A stretch of DNA of 37,313 bases from CAZFVY01 sp964522665 (GTDB lineage Bacteria > Verrucomicrobiota > Verrucomicrobiia > Limisphaerales > CAZFVY01), in contig CAZFVY010000072.1 of NCBI GenBank assembly GCA_964522665.1, positions 1-37,313 of the forward strand, in the 5' to 3' direction. A model generated the notes under the pieces. It ran no database searches. It was not told the origin of the DNA and saw only the letters and a program-made list of their open reading frames with translations. The stretch's first letter is position 1. Every line of letters starts with the position of its first letter. This document shows, one piece after another, positions 8,614-18,500 of this stretch. The position numbers and the translations under genes are program-made.

Positions 8614-10173
8614 CTACACCGGCAGCGCCGCCGCGGTGTCCGACGCTGGCGCTGAATGCCTGGCTTGGCGTTTGAGGCCCGAGCGAGAGCGCGCTTCGGT
8701 TTTTGGACGCGCGGCTTCCGGCAGGTGCGCTTGCAGAAAACCTGGTTGGTCGCGCCGGCCGCCGCGCTGGTAGTCGTGCCAGAGCGACGCGGCGACCAAG
8801 GCCGCGGGGAGCTGCCGCCGCTCAGTAAGATAGACGAAAAACCCTTCCATGAGCGTTAACAGCGCGATGCTGTGTTGCCGCCCAACCCGGGCATGCAGCC
8901 AGTCGCTCAGTTCCAGGAATCTGGCGAACGCCGAGTCCCCCGTTTGCCAGAGCAGGGGAGTTGATTCGATGAAATTACCACTGTTCGCGATCAGGTCCCA
9001 GAAGCGAGCGAAGCGACGCAACCGTTGCATCGTCGGGAAATCGATCAATTTGTTCTGCAGAATGTCGTACGGCGGTTCGGGGTTGTAAATCATTTGCCAG
9101 GCGTCGGCGTGCCGCGCGATCGGCGTGCCGCGCAATCGCTTCAAGATGCCGACTTGAATCTCATGGGGTCGCAGCGCCACCAGGCGATCGAAACCCGCCC
9201 CAAAACTTTCGACCGATTCCCCCGGCAGGCCGATGATCAAGTCGGCGTGGATGTGAACGCCGGTCTGCTGCCGGAGATAGGTGAGGTTGTCCGCCAGTCT
9301 GGCGTAATCCTGCCGGCGCTGGATTAATGCGGTAACCTCCGCATTAAAGGTCTGGATGCCGACCTCGAATTGCAGCGCTCCGGCGGGGAAGCGCGCGATA
9401 ATCTGGCGAAGCTCGTCCGGCAACCGGTCGGGAACCATTTCGAAATGGACGAACAATCCGGGCCGGTAGCGCGCCAGAAAAAACTGAAGGATGGCTTTGC
9501 TGACCGTCAGATTGAGATTGAACGTGCGGTCAACAAACTTGAACTGCGTCAGCCCGCGCGCGAGCAATCGTTCGAGCGCCGGCAGCAACGCCGGCAACGG
9601 AAATTGGCGCACGGGAATGTCGAGCGACGAAAGGCAGAACTCGCAACGGAACGGGCAGCCGCGCGAGGCTTCGACGTAGATCACCCGGTGCGCCACGTCC
9701 TGGTCGGTGTAGAGCTCGTAGGGCAAGGCCAGGTTGGCCGTCTCGGGCAGTTCGGCGGTGATCACTTTTTCTGCCGGCGGCGCGCCGGCGAGTATCTGTC
9801 CGCACAACTCCGCGAATTTTAGATCGGCCTCGCCGGTCACCACAAAATCGGCCAAGGCGGTCACCCGTTGCTCCTCGACTTCGTGGCTCACCTCCGGACC
9901 ACCCAGGATGATCGTAACGTCCGGCCGGAGGCGCTTGAGCAACGCGACGACTTCCTCGCTCAACGTCGCGTTCCAAATATAGACTCCCAATCCGATTACC
10001 TTCGGATTGCGCGCCAGCAGAGCTTCGACGATCTCCAGCGGCCGTTGTTGAATCTCGAACTCAACGATTTCGGCCCGCTCCCGCAACGGGCCGAGGTTGG
10101 CCATGAGGTAGCGCAGACCGAACGCGGCGTGGATGTATTTCGCGTTGAAAGTGGTTAAGACGATATCGGCCAT
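8614..10173 (-). CDS. B12-binding domain radical SAM protein (DUF4080)
   Basis: The 519-residue protein begins MADIVLTTFNAKYIHAAF, the usual start of this family; an upstream ATG at 10221 would add 16 atypical residues. The cobalamin-binding Rossmann domain covers about 1-135, with VIGLGVYIWN and ILGGPEVSHE. The radical SAM domain carries the 4Fe-4S motif CPFRCEFC near residue 180 and extends to about 370. A DUF4080 C-terminal domain follows, with PPYDILQNKLIDF and NSGNF. Members are BchE/P-methylase-like enzymes that use S-adenosylmethionine, and probably cobalamin, for methyl transfer or rearrangement. The target is not known. The gene is divergent from the riboswitch-controlled transporter and has no operon partner. 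Confidence 0.88.
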   Translation of the reverse strand: MADIVLTTFNAKYIHAAFGLRYLMANLGPLRERAEIVEFEIQQRPLEIVEALLARNPKVIGLGVYIWNATLSEEVVALLKRLRPDVTIILGGPEVSHEVEEQRVTALADFVVTGEADLKFAELCGQILAGAPPAEKVITAELPETANLALPYELYTDQDVAHRVIYVEASRGCPFRCEFCLSSLDIPVRQFPLPALLPALERLLARGLTQFKFVDRTFNLNLTVSKAILQFFLARYRPGLFVHFEMVPDRLPDELRQIIARFPAGALQFEVGIQTFNAEVTALIQRRQDYARLADNLTYLRQQTGVHIHADLIIGLPGESVESFGAGFDRLVALRPHEIQVGILKRLRGTPIARHADAWQMIYNPEPPYDILQNKLIDFPTMQRLRRFARFWDLIANSGNFIESTPLLWQTGDSAFARFLELSDWLHARVGRQHSIALLTLMEGFFVYLTERRQLPAALVAASLWHDYQRGGRRDQPGFLQAHLPEAARPKTEARSRSGLKRQARHSAPASDTAAALPV

Positions 10174-10370
10174 AGACTGCGGAAACCAATGTAGCGAGCG
10201 TTGGGCGTCCGGGGTAGTCATTTGTTGGCGCGTCCGCCGGGCGAGAACGCGGCAATGCGTCGGCGTCGGAGCCGTGCGAGCCTTCCGGAGCGCCAGAATC
10301 CGACCTGACCGGCCGGCCGAAGATTTGTGGCGCCGGAGAGGGATTGACGTCAGCGTGGGAGTCGGCGTAT

Positions 10371-10535
10371 GGTCGGCCCCAGCAGCCTAAACTTGGCTTC
10401 CTCCATGAGGTCAAGTGCGGGGGAACCAACGTCTTGGCCTGGGGGTCAGGACATGGGGCGAACGGCGCGCAGCGCCGGGGTCACTTCCGAGACCCAGCCC
10501 GTCAGCTAACCTCGCCGGCCTTTGGAAGGGCGCCT
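10371..10535 (+). promoter_or_regulatory. ydaO/yuaA-type c-di-AMP riboswitch
   Basis: The leader of the downstream APC transporter holds the conserved blocks of the ydaO class in order: GCGGGGGAACCAA (10417-10429), GGGGCGAAC (10455-10463) with an adjoining GGCGC/GCGCC stem, a GGGTC/GACCC stem, then CCCGTCAGCTAACCTCG (about 10498-10514). The closing helix pairs GGTCGGC (10371-10377) with GCCGGCC (10514-10520). A second helix pairs ACTTG (10391-10395) with CAAGT (10412-10416). This class binds cyclic di-AMP and often turns off potassium or osmolyte genes. Between the aptamer and the start codon, AAGGG and CCCTT (10526-10530, 10552-10556) could form part of an expression platform. No clear U tract or ribosome binding site was found, so the mode of control is open. 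Confidence 0.87.
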
Positions 10536-10569
10536 CTCTTAGCGGAGACCTCCCTTGCGGTAATCCCGT

Positions 10570-12540
10570 ATGAATAAGATACTGCATCATGCCAAACGAG
10601 TCGTGGTCGGCAAACCGCTGGACCCGACCGATAATCGGCTGTTTCACAAACTTTCGCTGATCGCGTTTTTCGCGTGGGTCGGCCTGGGGGCGGACGGTCT
10701 TTCCTCCTCGTGTTACGGGCCGGAGGAGACCTACCGCGTACTCTTGAAACATCCGTCACTGGCGCTTTTCGTCGCCTTGGCGGTGGCGCTGACGGTGCTG
10801 ATCATCAGCGCGAGTTATTCCCAGATCATCGAGCTTTTTCCCAGCGGCGGGGGCGGCTACCTGGTGGCGAGCAAGCTCTTGTCGCCCACCTTTGGGATGA
10901 TTTCCGGCTGCGCGCTGCTGGTTGATTACGTGCTTACGATTACGACGTCGATCGCGGGCGGAGCCGACGCGATCTTCAGCTTTCTGCCGGGTCACTGGAG
11001 CCATTTAAAGGTGGTCTTCGAGTGCGGCGTGATTGGCATGATGATTCTGTTGAATCTCCGCGGCGTGAAGGAATCGGTCTTGCCGCTGGTGCCGATTTTC
11101 ATCCTGTTTCTGCTGACGCACGTATTCGTCTTCGTCTATGCGCTGGTCGCGCACTCGGGTGAGTTTTCGCGCCTCGGCGCCGAAACGGTTACCGACATGC
11201 GGCAGGCGGGGAGCGAATTGGGATTTATCGGGGTGCTCTTGATGCTTTTGCGCGCGTACAGCATGGGCGCCGGTACCTACACCGGAATCGAGGCCGTCAG
11301 CAACGGCTTGCCGATCCTGCGAGAACCGCGGGTCCAAACGGGCAAACGGACGATGCGCTACATGGCGTTTTCGCTCGCGGTGGTGGCTTCCGGTCTCTTG
11401 GTCGTTTATCTGATCTACCACGTGCAACCACAGGAGAATAAGACGTTGAACGCCGTGCTCTTTGAGACCATGACGACCCATTGGAATCCGGCGCTGGCGC
11501 ACGCGTTCGTGGTGGTGACGCTGCTGGCGGAGTCGGTCCTGTTGGTGGTCGCGGCCCAGGCAGGGTTCCTGGACGGTCCGCGAGTCCTCTCGAACATGGC
11601 GCTGGATCGTTGGATGCCGACGCGGTTTTCCATGCTGAGCGACCGGTTTGTCACTCAGAACGGCGTCTTATTGATGGGATTCGCTTCGGCGCTGGTAATT
11701 CTGGCGACCGGTGGGTCGGTGGATTTTCTGCTCGTTCTTTACAGCATCAACGTGTTCGTGACGTTCTCATTGTCCCAGTTGGGCATGGTGCGCCACTGGT
11801 GGACGGGCCGGGGGAGTCTGGATCATTGGAAAAAGGGCCTCTTCATCAACGGCCTGGGGTTGATCTTGACGCTGACGGTGTTGATTCTCCTGACGTCGAT
11901 CAAGTTCACGGAAGGCGGCTGGATCACGCTGGTGGTGACGGGGAGCTTGATCGCCGTCTCCGTCGCGATTCACCGGCATTATCTCAACACGCGAAAACTG
12001 CTGGCCCGCTTGGACGACGTGGTGGAAGTGGTCACGGCGACGGAGAAGGAGCCGCCGCCGGCGGCCTCCGTCGAGGCGAATCTGAAGGCCAAGACGGCGG
12101 TGATTCTTGTGAATGGATTCAACGGCTTGGGGCTGCATACCCTGCTGAACGTCAATCGTCTTTTCGCGGGCGTTTTCAAGAATTTTGTATTTATTCACGT
12201 CGGCGTGTTGGACGCGGGCAATTTCAAGGGCGTTGAGGAAGTGGCGAAGCTCCGCGAACATCTCGCCGAAGAGGCGGGGCGGTACGTCAATTATATGCGG
12301 CGCAGCGGCGCTCACGCTGAATCCGTCTGTTCGGTCGGGATCGAGGTGATCGATGAGGTGATGAAGGTCTCGCCGGGGATCCGCGAGCGATTTCCCCAAT
12401 CGGTTTTCTTCGGCGGGCAGTTGGTGTTTCCGGAAGAATCATTTGGCGCCCGCTGGTTGCACAACCATGTCGTCTTTTCGCTGCAACGCCGTTACTACCA
12501 TCAAGGCGTGCCGTTCCTCATCATGCCGATTCGGGTGTGA
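10570..12540 (+). CDS. APC-superfamily transporter, KimA-like potassium importer
   Basis: The 656-residue protein has about 12 membrane helices in the first ~480 residues and a soluble C-terminal domain (about 490-656). The first helix region carries GADGLSSSCYGPEE, corresponding to the SSDALSSVAYG-type motif of APC permeases such as KimA (YdaO) of Bacillus. SGGGGYLVASKLL follows in the third helix region. KimA imports potassium at the cytoplasmic membrane and is regulated by c-di-AMP at both RNA and protein level. The ydaO-type riboswitch directly upstream strongly supports a related role here. An amino-acid substrate cannot be excluded from sequence. The gene ends 9 bases from the convergent giant gene. 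Confidence 0.82.
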   Translation: MNKILHHAKRVVVGKPLDPTDNRLFHKLSLIAFFAWVGLGADGLSSSCYGPEETYRVLLKHPSLALFVALAVALTVLIISASYSQIIELFPSGGGGYLVASKLLSPTFGMISGCALLVDYVLTITTSIAGGADAIFSFLPGHWSHLKVVFECGVIGMMILLNLRGVKESVLPLVPIFILFLLTHVFVFVYALVAHSGEFSRLGAETVTDMRQAGSELGFIGVLLMLLRAYSMGAGTYTGIEAVSNGLPILREPRVQTGKRTMRYMAFSLAVVASGLLVVYLIYHVQPQENKTLNAVLFETMTTHWNPALAHAFVVVTLLAESVLLVVAAQAGFLDGPRVLSNMALDRWMPTRFSMLSDRFVTQNGVLLMGFASALVILATGGSVDFLLVLYSINVFVTFSLSQLGMVRHWWTGRGSLDHWKKGLFINGLGLILTLTVLILLTSIKFTEGGWITLVVTGSLIAVSVAIHRHYLNTRKLLARLDDVVEVVTATEKEPPPAASVEANLKAKTAVILVNGFNGLGLHTLLNVNRLFAGVFKNFVFIHVGVLDAGNFKGVEEVAKLREHLAEEAGRYVNYMRRSGAHAESVCSVGIEVIDEVMKVSPGIRERFPQSVFFGGQLVFPEESFGARWLHNHVVFSLQRRYYHQGVPFLIMPIRV

Positions 12541-12549
12541 GTCACCGCG

Positions 12550-15500
12550 CTAGGCGGCGAGCGGCCTGGCGTTCGCGTCGGCACGCCGGGAGGCGACGAG
12601 CGCCGCCAGCGCCCATAACGTCAAAAAACCGGCCAGCCAGAGCAGGCCCGTTTTGAACCAGCCAGTTTCGCGGTCGTTGACGGCGTGAAAGCGGATCGTC
12701 ATTGGCTTGTCCGCCTCGGTCTGAAGAATTTGGGTGAACGAATGCCGGAGGCCTCGGGTCGGCAGGCTCACGCGCAACGGCGTGACCCGTGTGGCGGCGA
12801 CCGCTTGGGCTTTCTGGAGTTGCGCCACCTGCCGCCCGGCCACTCTGGAATCATACGCGGTGGCCGCCTGGCCGCGCCGTGCGACGGCCGCGCCCGCGTC
12901 GCCGTTCAACTGCCGCGAATTCCTCGCGGAGTAGGCCTCTTGCGCCTGAATCAAATTGCTGCTTTGCGCGCGGCTCAGTTCCTGTTCAAGTGATTTGAAC
13001 TCGCCGGCCGCGTAGTTGTCGCTCAAGGTTTGGTTCCCCGCGAAATATCCCAACTTTGTGCCCGCCGCGGAATGCCCATTTACAATTTCGGTCTTGGCCT
13101 CGCGGAAGAATTCGACGGCTTGCGCCTGAAAACTATCCTGCTGCGCCGATTCCTGGCGCTGGTACTCCGCCAGCGTGAAGTCTTGCGCGATCGGGATGGC
13201 ATCTCCGCTTTCAAACGTCATGCTGCCCTTGAAGTGGTCGTAGAGATAGTTCGGCGGCAGATAAACCTCCCAATGCGCGTCCTTAAGCGGCAAATCCAGC
13301 CGCGGGGCGATGAGCTCGACCTGGCCGCTTCCATGGGGAAAAGGCGCCGCGCCGACGTAGGTCAACTGGACTCGAATCGGAATGTTATCCGACGCGGTGC
13401 GCTCCAATGGCACGAGTAGTTGGGCGTCGCGCCGGGCCGGCCGGAGCGGCTGGCCATCGACGGCCGCGGACCAAACCGCGGCGCCGGGCGGGAGCGTGAA
13501 GGCGAGATTCTGGCGCCCGTTGTTGTGGACGCTGATTTCGATCTGGGTCATGAATTGGCCATCGTCCGCGATGACCGTGCGGAGTTGCACGCGGTCAACC
13601 AGGGCTTGCAGAAGCGCGGCGTTCTCGAAGCGACGAGCTTCCAGCTCCAGCCGCCAACCGGGGCGCAAATAGTGGAAGTTAAGGGCGGTGACACCCGGCG
13701 GCCGATCGGTCGCCCACTCCGGTAATTCCCGCGGATCGATCGCCGTGAGTTGCTCGCTTTTCTGGAGCGTGGTCAATTGCTGCTGCCCGGGCGCGAAAAA
13801 GCCAAGCGCGCCGGTCTCCCGTTCGGCGCCCAGCGCCTCCAGGCCCGTGAAAGTGAGCGCGTTCGTGCCGCCGCGCGGCAGCTCCCAGCGAACCTCCAGC
13901 CGGTAATCATCGCGCACATTGCTCTGCAACTCGACCCGCCAATCGAGCGCGTCCCCGTTGGTCGTTTGATCCCGCCGGCGGACGCCCTCGCCGTTGATTT
14001 CAACGTTGCGCCATGCCAGCGGGGTTTTGAGCCGGAGTTCCTTGACCGGGGCGTTGGCGATATCGTAGCGCACCTGGGAGCGCCCGGTCGCGAGCGTCTC
14101 GTTGATGGTCACGAAGGTGACGATTTCGGCGCGTACCCACGCCTCGAGGCGCTCCGTGACCAAGGCCAGCCGCCAGGGATTCGGTTGCGGGCCGGCGCCG
14201 AGGTATTTGAACGCGAGCGCGGCGGCTCCGCCCGCCGGCGGGTTCGCCAGGGTCGCGGCCGGAATCTCGGTCGCGCCGGTGACCTGCGCGGTTTTCAAGC
14301 CCACGCCGGCGTCGGCCGTGACCGCGACATAGCCGGACAGTTTCTCCACGCCGAGCGGCTGGACCCCGGCGAGTTCGAGCGTCGGCGGCAGATTAGTCCA
14401 GGCGCGGACGAGTTGAACCGTGACTTGAACCGGCCCGAGGCTGCGCTGGCGGAGGGCGAGGTCAAGCCAGCGGTTGGTTTCATCGCCGCGCTCGACCCAG
14501 GCTTGCAAGGCGCCCGATTGGACGGCTTCGACGCGGAGGCCGGGGGGCAGCGCGATCGCGAGATTGAACACCCCCGCGCGGCTGACCGAGTAATCGACGG
14601 TGGCGCTGACGGAGAGTTGATCAAGGCCGACCCGGAATTGTTCGTTGACCACGGCCTCGAGCCGTGGCTTCAACAACTCGACTTGGGCCAAGAGATCGAA
14701 GCCGGTTTCCAGAAACCGCCAGGCGCTGGCGACCGCCAGCTTGTCGTCTCCCCAGGCCCGGGCGAATTCGCCGTTCTCAAGTCGTTCGAGGCCGTTCGCG
14801 CGGGCGACCGTCAGGCCCAGTTCGTCGCCGACGCGTAAGGCGACGCTGCCGGAGCGCCGCTTCACGTTGAGCGCCCGGGGAACCGCGATTCGCAGATCCA
14901 TCGGCAGTTGACCGAGGGAACGTTCGGTCTCGATCGCGAGCCGGACCTCGTGGGTGGCCGGCTGAAGCAGTTCCACGACCAGCGTCTCGTGGGTCACGTC
15001 CGCGAAGTCCCACGAGCGAACCGCCGAACCGTTGACGTTGAGGAGCCGCTCACCGGGAGGCAGCGCGACGCGGACCCGGCGCAGTTCGCCCTGACTAATT
15101 TGCCAGCTCAGGGCGGACCGGCTGTTCACGACGCCCGCGCCGACGCTAACCAGGGTCTTCAACTCCGCGAAGACGGTCGGCGCGATGTCGGGCGCCTGTT
15201 TTACGCGGGGCGTCCAGCTGGCGGCGAAGCGCTCGGTGGCGCCCAGCGTCGCGTTTACCTGAGTCTTGGACCCTTGGCCTGAGCTTCCGAACGAGACCGC
15301 GCTGGGACATTCGATATCCGCGTCCGGCTCGTCGAGTACGAGTGAGAAGCGGCTGCTCAGCGCGGCGGGGATGCCAAAGCTCAACTGGCGCCGCGTGGCG
15401 TCACCGCCGAGTTTGACCAGAATCTTCAGTCGCGCGGTCGCGCCGCCGCGTTCTGGCAACAGCACGCCGACCCGTTCGCCCTCCCGCCAAATTCGCGCCT

Positions 15501-18500
15501 CCCCGGCGGTCGCGGTGAATTCCTGCACGGCCACTTCCTTGCCAAAAAGCGCGAGCGACTGATTCGTGGCGCCGGCGACAAAATCGTAAGTGACCTCCAG
15601 TTGCGCCACGTTTTCCCCGGCTTGACCCGTATAGGTAGCGGCGACGATGGAAACCGGCGGCGGCCCATTGAATTGATCGGCGCGGACCGGATGGACGGCG
15701 CCGAGACCGAGCAACAGGGAAGCCACCGCGGGAAGAATTGGTTTGCCGGTCCGTCCGGAAGCGGGCGCGTCCGTCCCCCCCGCGGTGGGACGAGTTAACA
15801 GGCGTTGCAACCACCAGGCGGCCAGGCTCAGCGCCGCCGCGGGCGCGGCGAAGATGAGCGCCTGATGCAGTATTCTCCACGCGATCAGGACGTGCGCCGC
15901 GGCCAGGAGCGCCAGGCCGGCCCCAACGGCGAGCCAGAACGAGCTCGGCGCTCGGCGCCGGATCTGGAACCACGCCATTCCCAGTCCCGTCAAAAAGGCT
16001 AGAACTTCGGAAATAGTGCGCGTGAGGAGGAACGCGTTGGCCGACATCAGTGACAGGCGAAGATTCGGTGATTCGCCCGAAACGTTCAATACGCGGGTGA
16101 AACTGAATCCTTGCCCCGATTTTGGAATTTCGATGCGAAGCGATTTTACCCCGGTGGCCGTCGGGGCCATCACCGGCTTTCCAGCGGTGGCCGCGCTGAG
16201 CTGAGCCGGCTTCGCTTCCGCCGCGCCGGAGGCGCCTCCGCCGGCGAACACGCCCGGTTTATTTAACTTTAGGTCGAGCTCCGGCGCGGACCTTGCGGTG
16301 ACCGGACGATTCGCCCCGAAGGCGCCCAACACGCTACGGTCGCCGCGACTCTCTGGAATCTGTTGCGGTTCGCGCGGCGCCGCGGCGGCGGCGGGTTCGT
16401 TTTGCTGCGCGGGGCTGGCCAAACTGGACCAGGGCGTCGGAGATCTTTTGGCACGATCCTCGCGGGCGAGGACGTCGGCGAATTCCGATTCCGTCAGGTC
16501 GCGTACGGCGCCGTCGGCGAGCACCAATTCGCGGCGGCCCTCTTTGGCGTCTGAGTAGGCGACGATGCCGTTGGGGTTGGCCTCGCTCTTGCCGGCGCCC
16601 ACGTAAGTGTAGGTACCGCCGGTATCGGGGTCAACGAGGCTGACCGCCGGCACGTCTTTGGCGAGCTCCTCAATTCCCGAAGGCAACTGGCCGCCATGCT
16701 CGGCGGCGTAGCTGCGCGCCGCCAATCCGATGGTCTTGAGATTGTTGATCGATTTGACCCGCACCGCTTTGGCTTTCGCCTTGCTCAGCGCGGGCAGCAT
16801 CATGCTCCCAAGCAAAGCCAGGACGCAAAACACCGCGGCGACCGCCGTTACTCCGCGCGCGCCGTTGCGTCGGGCGCCGATTGCGAGCGCGAGCGCGAAG
16901 CCGGCCAGCCCGGTGATCACGACCGCCGCGGCGCCATATTCGTGCCAGAGATCGAGATAGACGCCGGTGAATTGACGCCACGCGTCACGAAACCCGTACT
17001 TGGTGCCGGGCGCGACGGTCATATTGCCGCCAAACCCGGACGCGTGCTTGGTGGTGGGAACATAGAGTTCCCATTCCGCGTAAGTTCCGGGGACATCGGT
17101 CCGCGGCGCGGCCAAGCGAACCTGCTTCGGCCACCAGCCGCCGGGAGCGCCGATGTCTTGGGCGTATTTGAGGTCCACCGAAAATGCCTGGTCGCGATTG
17201 GCGCCGCGGGGCAGGGAAACGAGCAGCCAGCCACCGTCCCGCTCGGCTTTGACCGGCTCCCCGTTCACGGTGACGCCCCAGAGCGTGGCCCCAGCCGGCA
17301 ATTCGAAGCGCTGGAATTGGCGTTCGTTATTCTTCACCATGAAATTCGCCTGAGTCAGCATCTCGCCGCTTTCGGTCAGGACCGTCGTCAGTTGTGACCG
17401 GTCCGCGACCGCGTCCAAGACGGCCAACTCCTCGTGGCGCGTGACGTTCAGTGGGAGAGCGAACTGAGCGCCTTCGTAGTGATAAGCCAGCAGCACGGGG
17501 CGCGAGATCAGGCTCCGATCGGCACCGGCCAGTTCACTCGGATCAATCGCCCGCAAAGGCTCCGTTACGGTGGGTGGCTCCAGGGTAAGGTTTGGCGCCG
17601 TGGTGATCGCGACCGAGCCGGTTTCGCGCTCGACGTCCAGCGGGTGCGCGCCGGCCGCGTCCAGCGCGGCCTTTTTCGAGTCGAAAGAATAATCGTAGGT
17701 GACCACGAGCGTGTAACCGTCCCAGGCCTTGTCCTGCAGGGAGATCGTCCAGACGCCGTCCTGCAGGTCTTTCCGCCGGATGTTGGGGCCGGTGAATTCG
17801 AGATTGCGCCAATGCGCGGGCGTCCGGACCCGGAACTGTTGGGTACCCTGGTTGACGATGCCGAAGCGAATCGTCGCGCTGCCGCCGACGAGACCGTCGC
17901 CCACGGTGATGAGATTGAACACTTCCGCGACGACGCGCGGTTCGAGGCGCTCGGCGGCCAGCGCGACTTGCCAATGGGAGGCGCCGGCGTGAAAGCCGAG
18001 GAAATCGTCGCCCGGTTGAGGCAGGGAACTGACCGGCATCTCGCGCGCGCCGAGGAGCGCGGCGGTTTTGAGCTGAATGCCGGCCGCGGCGGTGGCTCCG
18101 ATGTCAGCCGACTCGTCGGCGGCCCCGGTGACCAACAACGGCAGCAGGACGACTTGCGGCGGTGGATTGGTGAACGTTTGTTCCAGTTGCGCCGTGATCG
18201 TCAGAACTCCCAACACCGCGCGCTTGAAACTGAGCTTCAATTTGCCATCGACCAATTTCCACTCGTCGAGGGCGTCCGACTTCAGGTCGGTTACGGTCAG
18301 GCCCGGCTGCGGTGTCAACTCCACCGCGTACAGTCCGGCGCGGGTCACGTTGAGGACAAGCTCGTGACGGATAACGAGCCTGGTTTCCTCGATCAGCGCA
18401 TGAACCCGGTCAGTGGAAACGATGAGCGGTTCGACCCGCGTGAGCGCCACCCGGAGGGCGAGTGGTCGGGCCGTGAATTGGTAGGCGGCCAGCTCACGCG

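Noticed and set aside
13750..14838. 362-codon plus-strand frame, and similar frames at 17434-18660, opposite the giant gene
   Set aside because: They lie antisense to a coherent protein with signal peptide, internal duplication and membrane helices, and have shadow-like composition.
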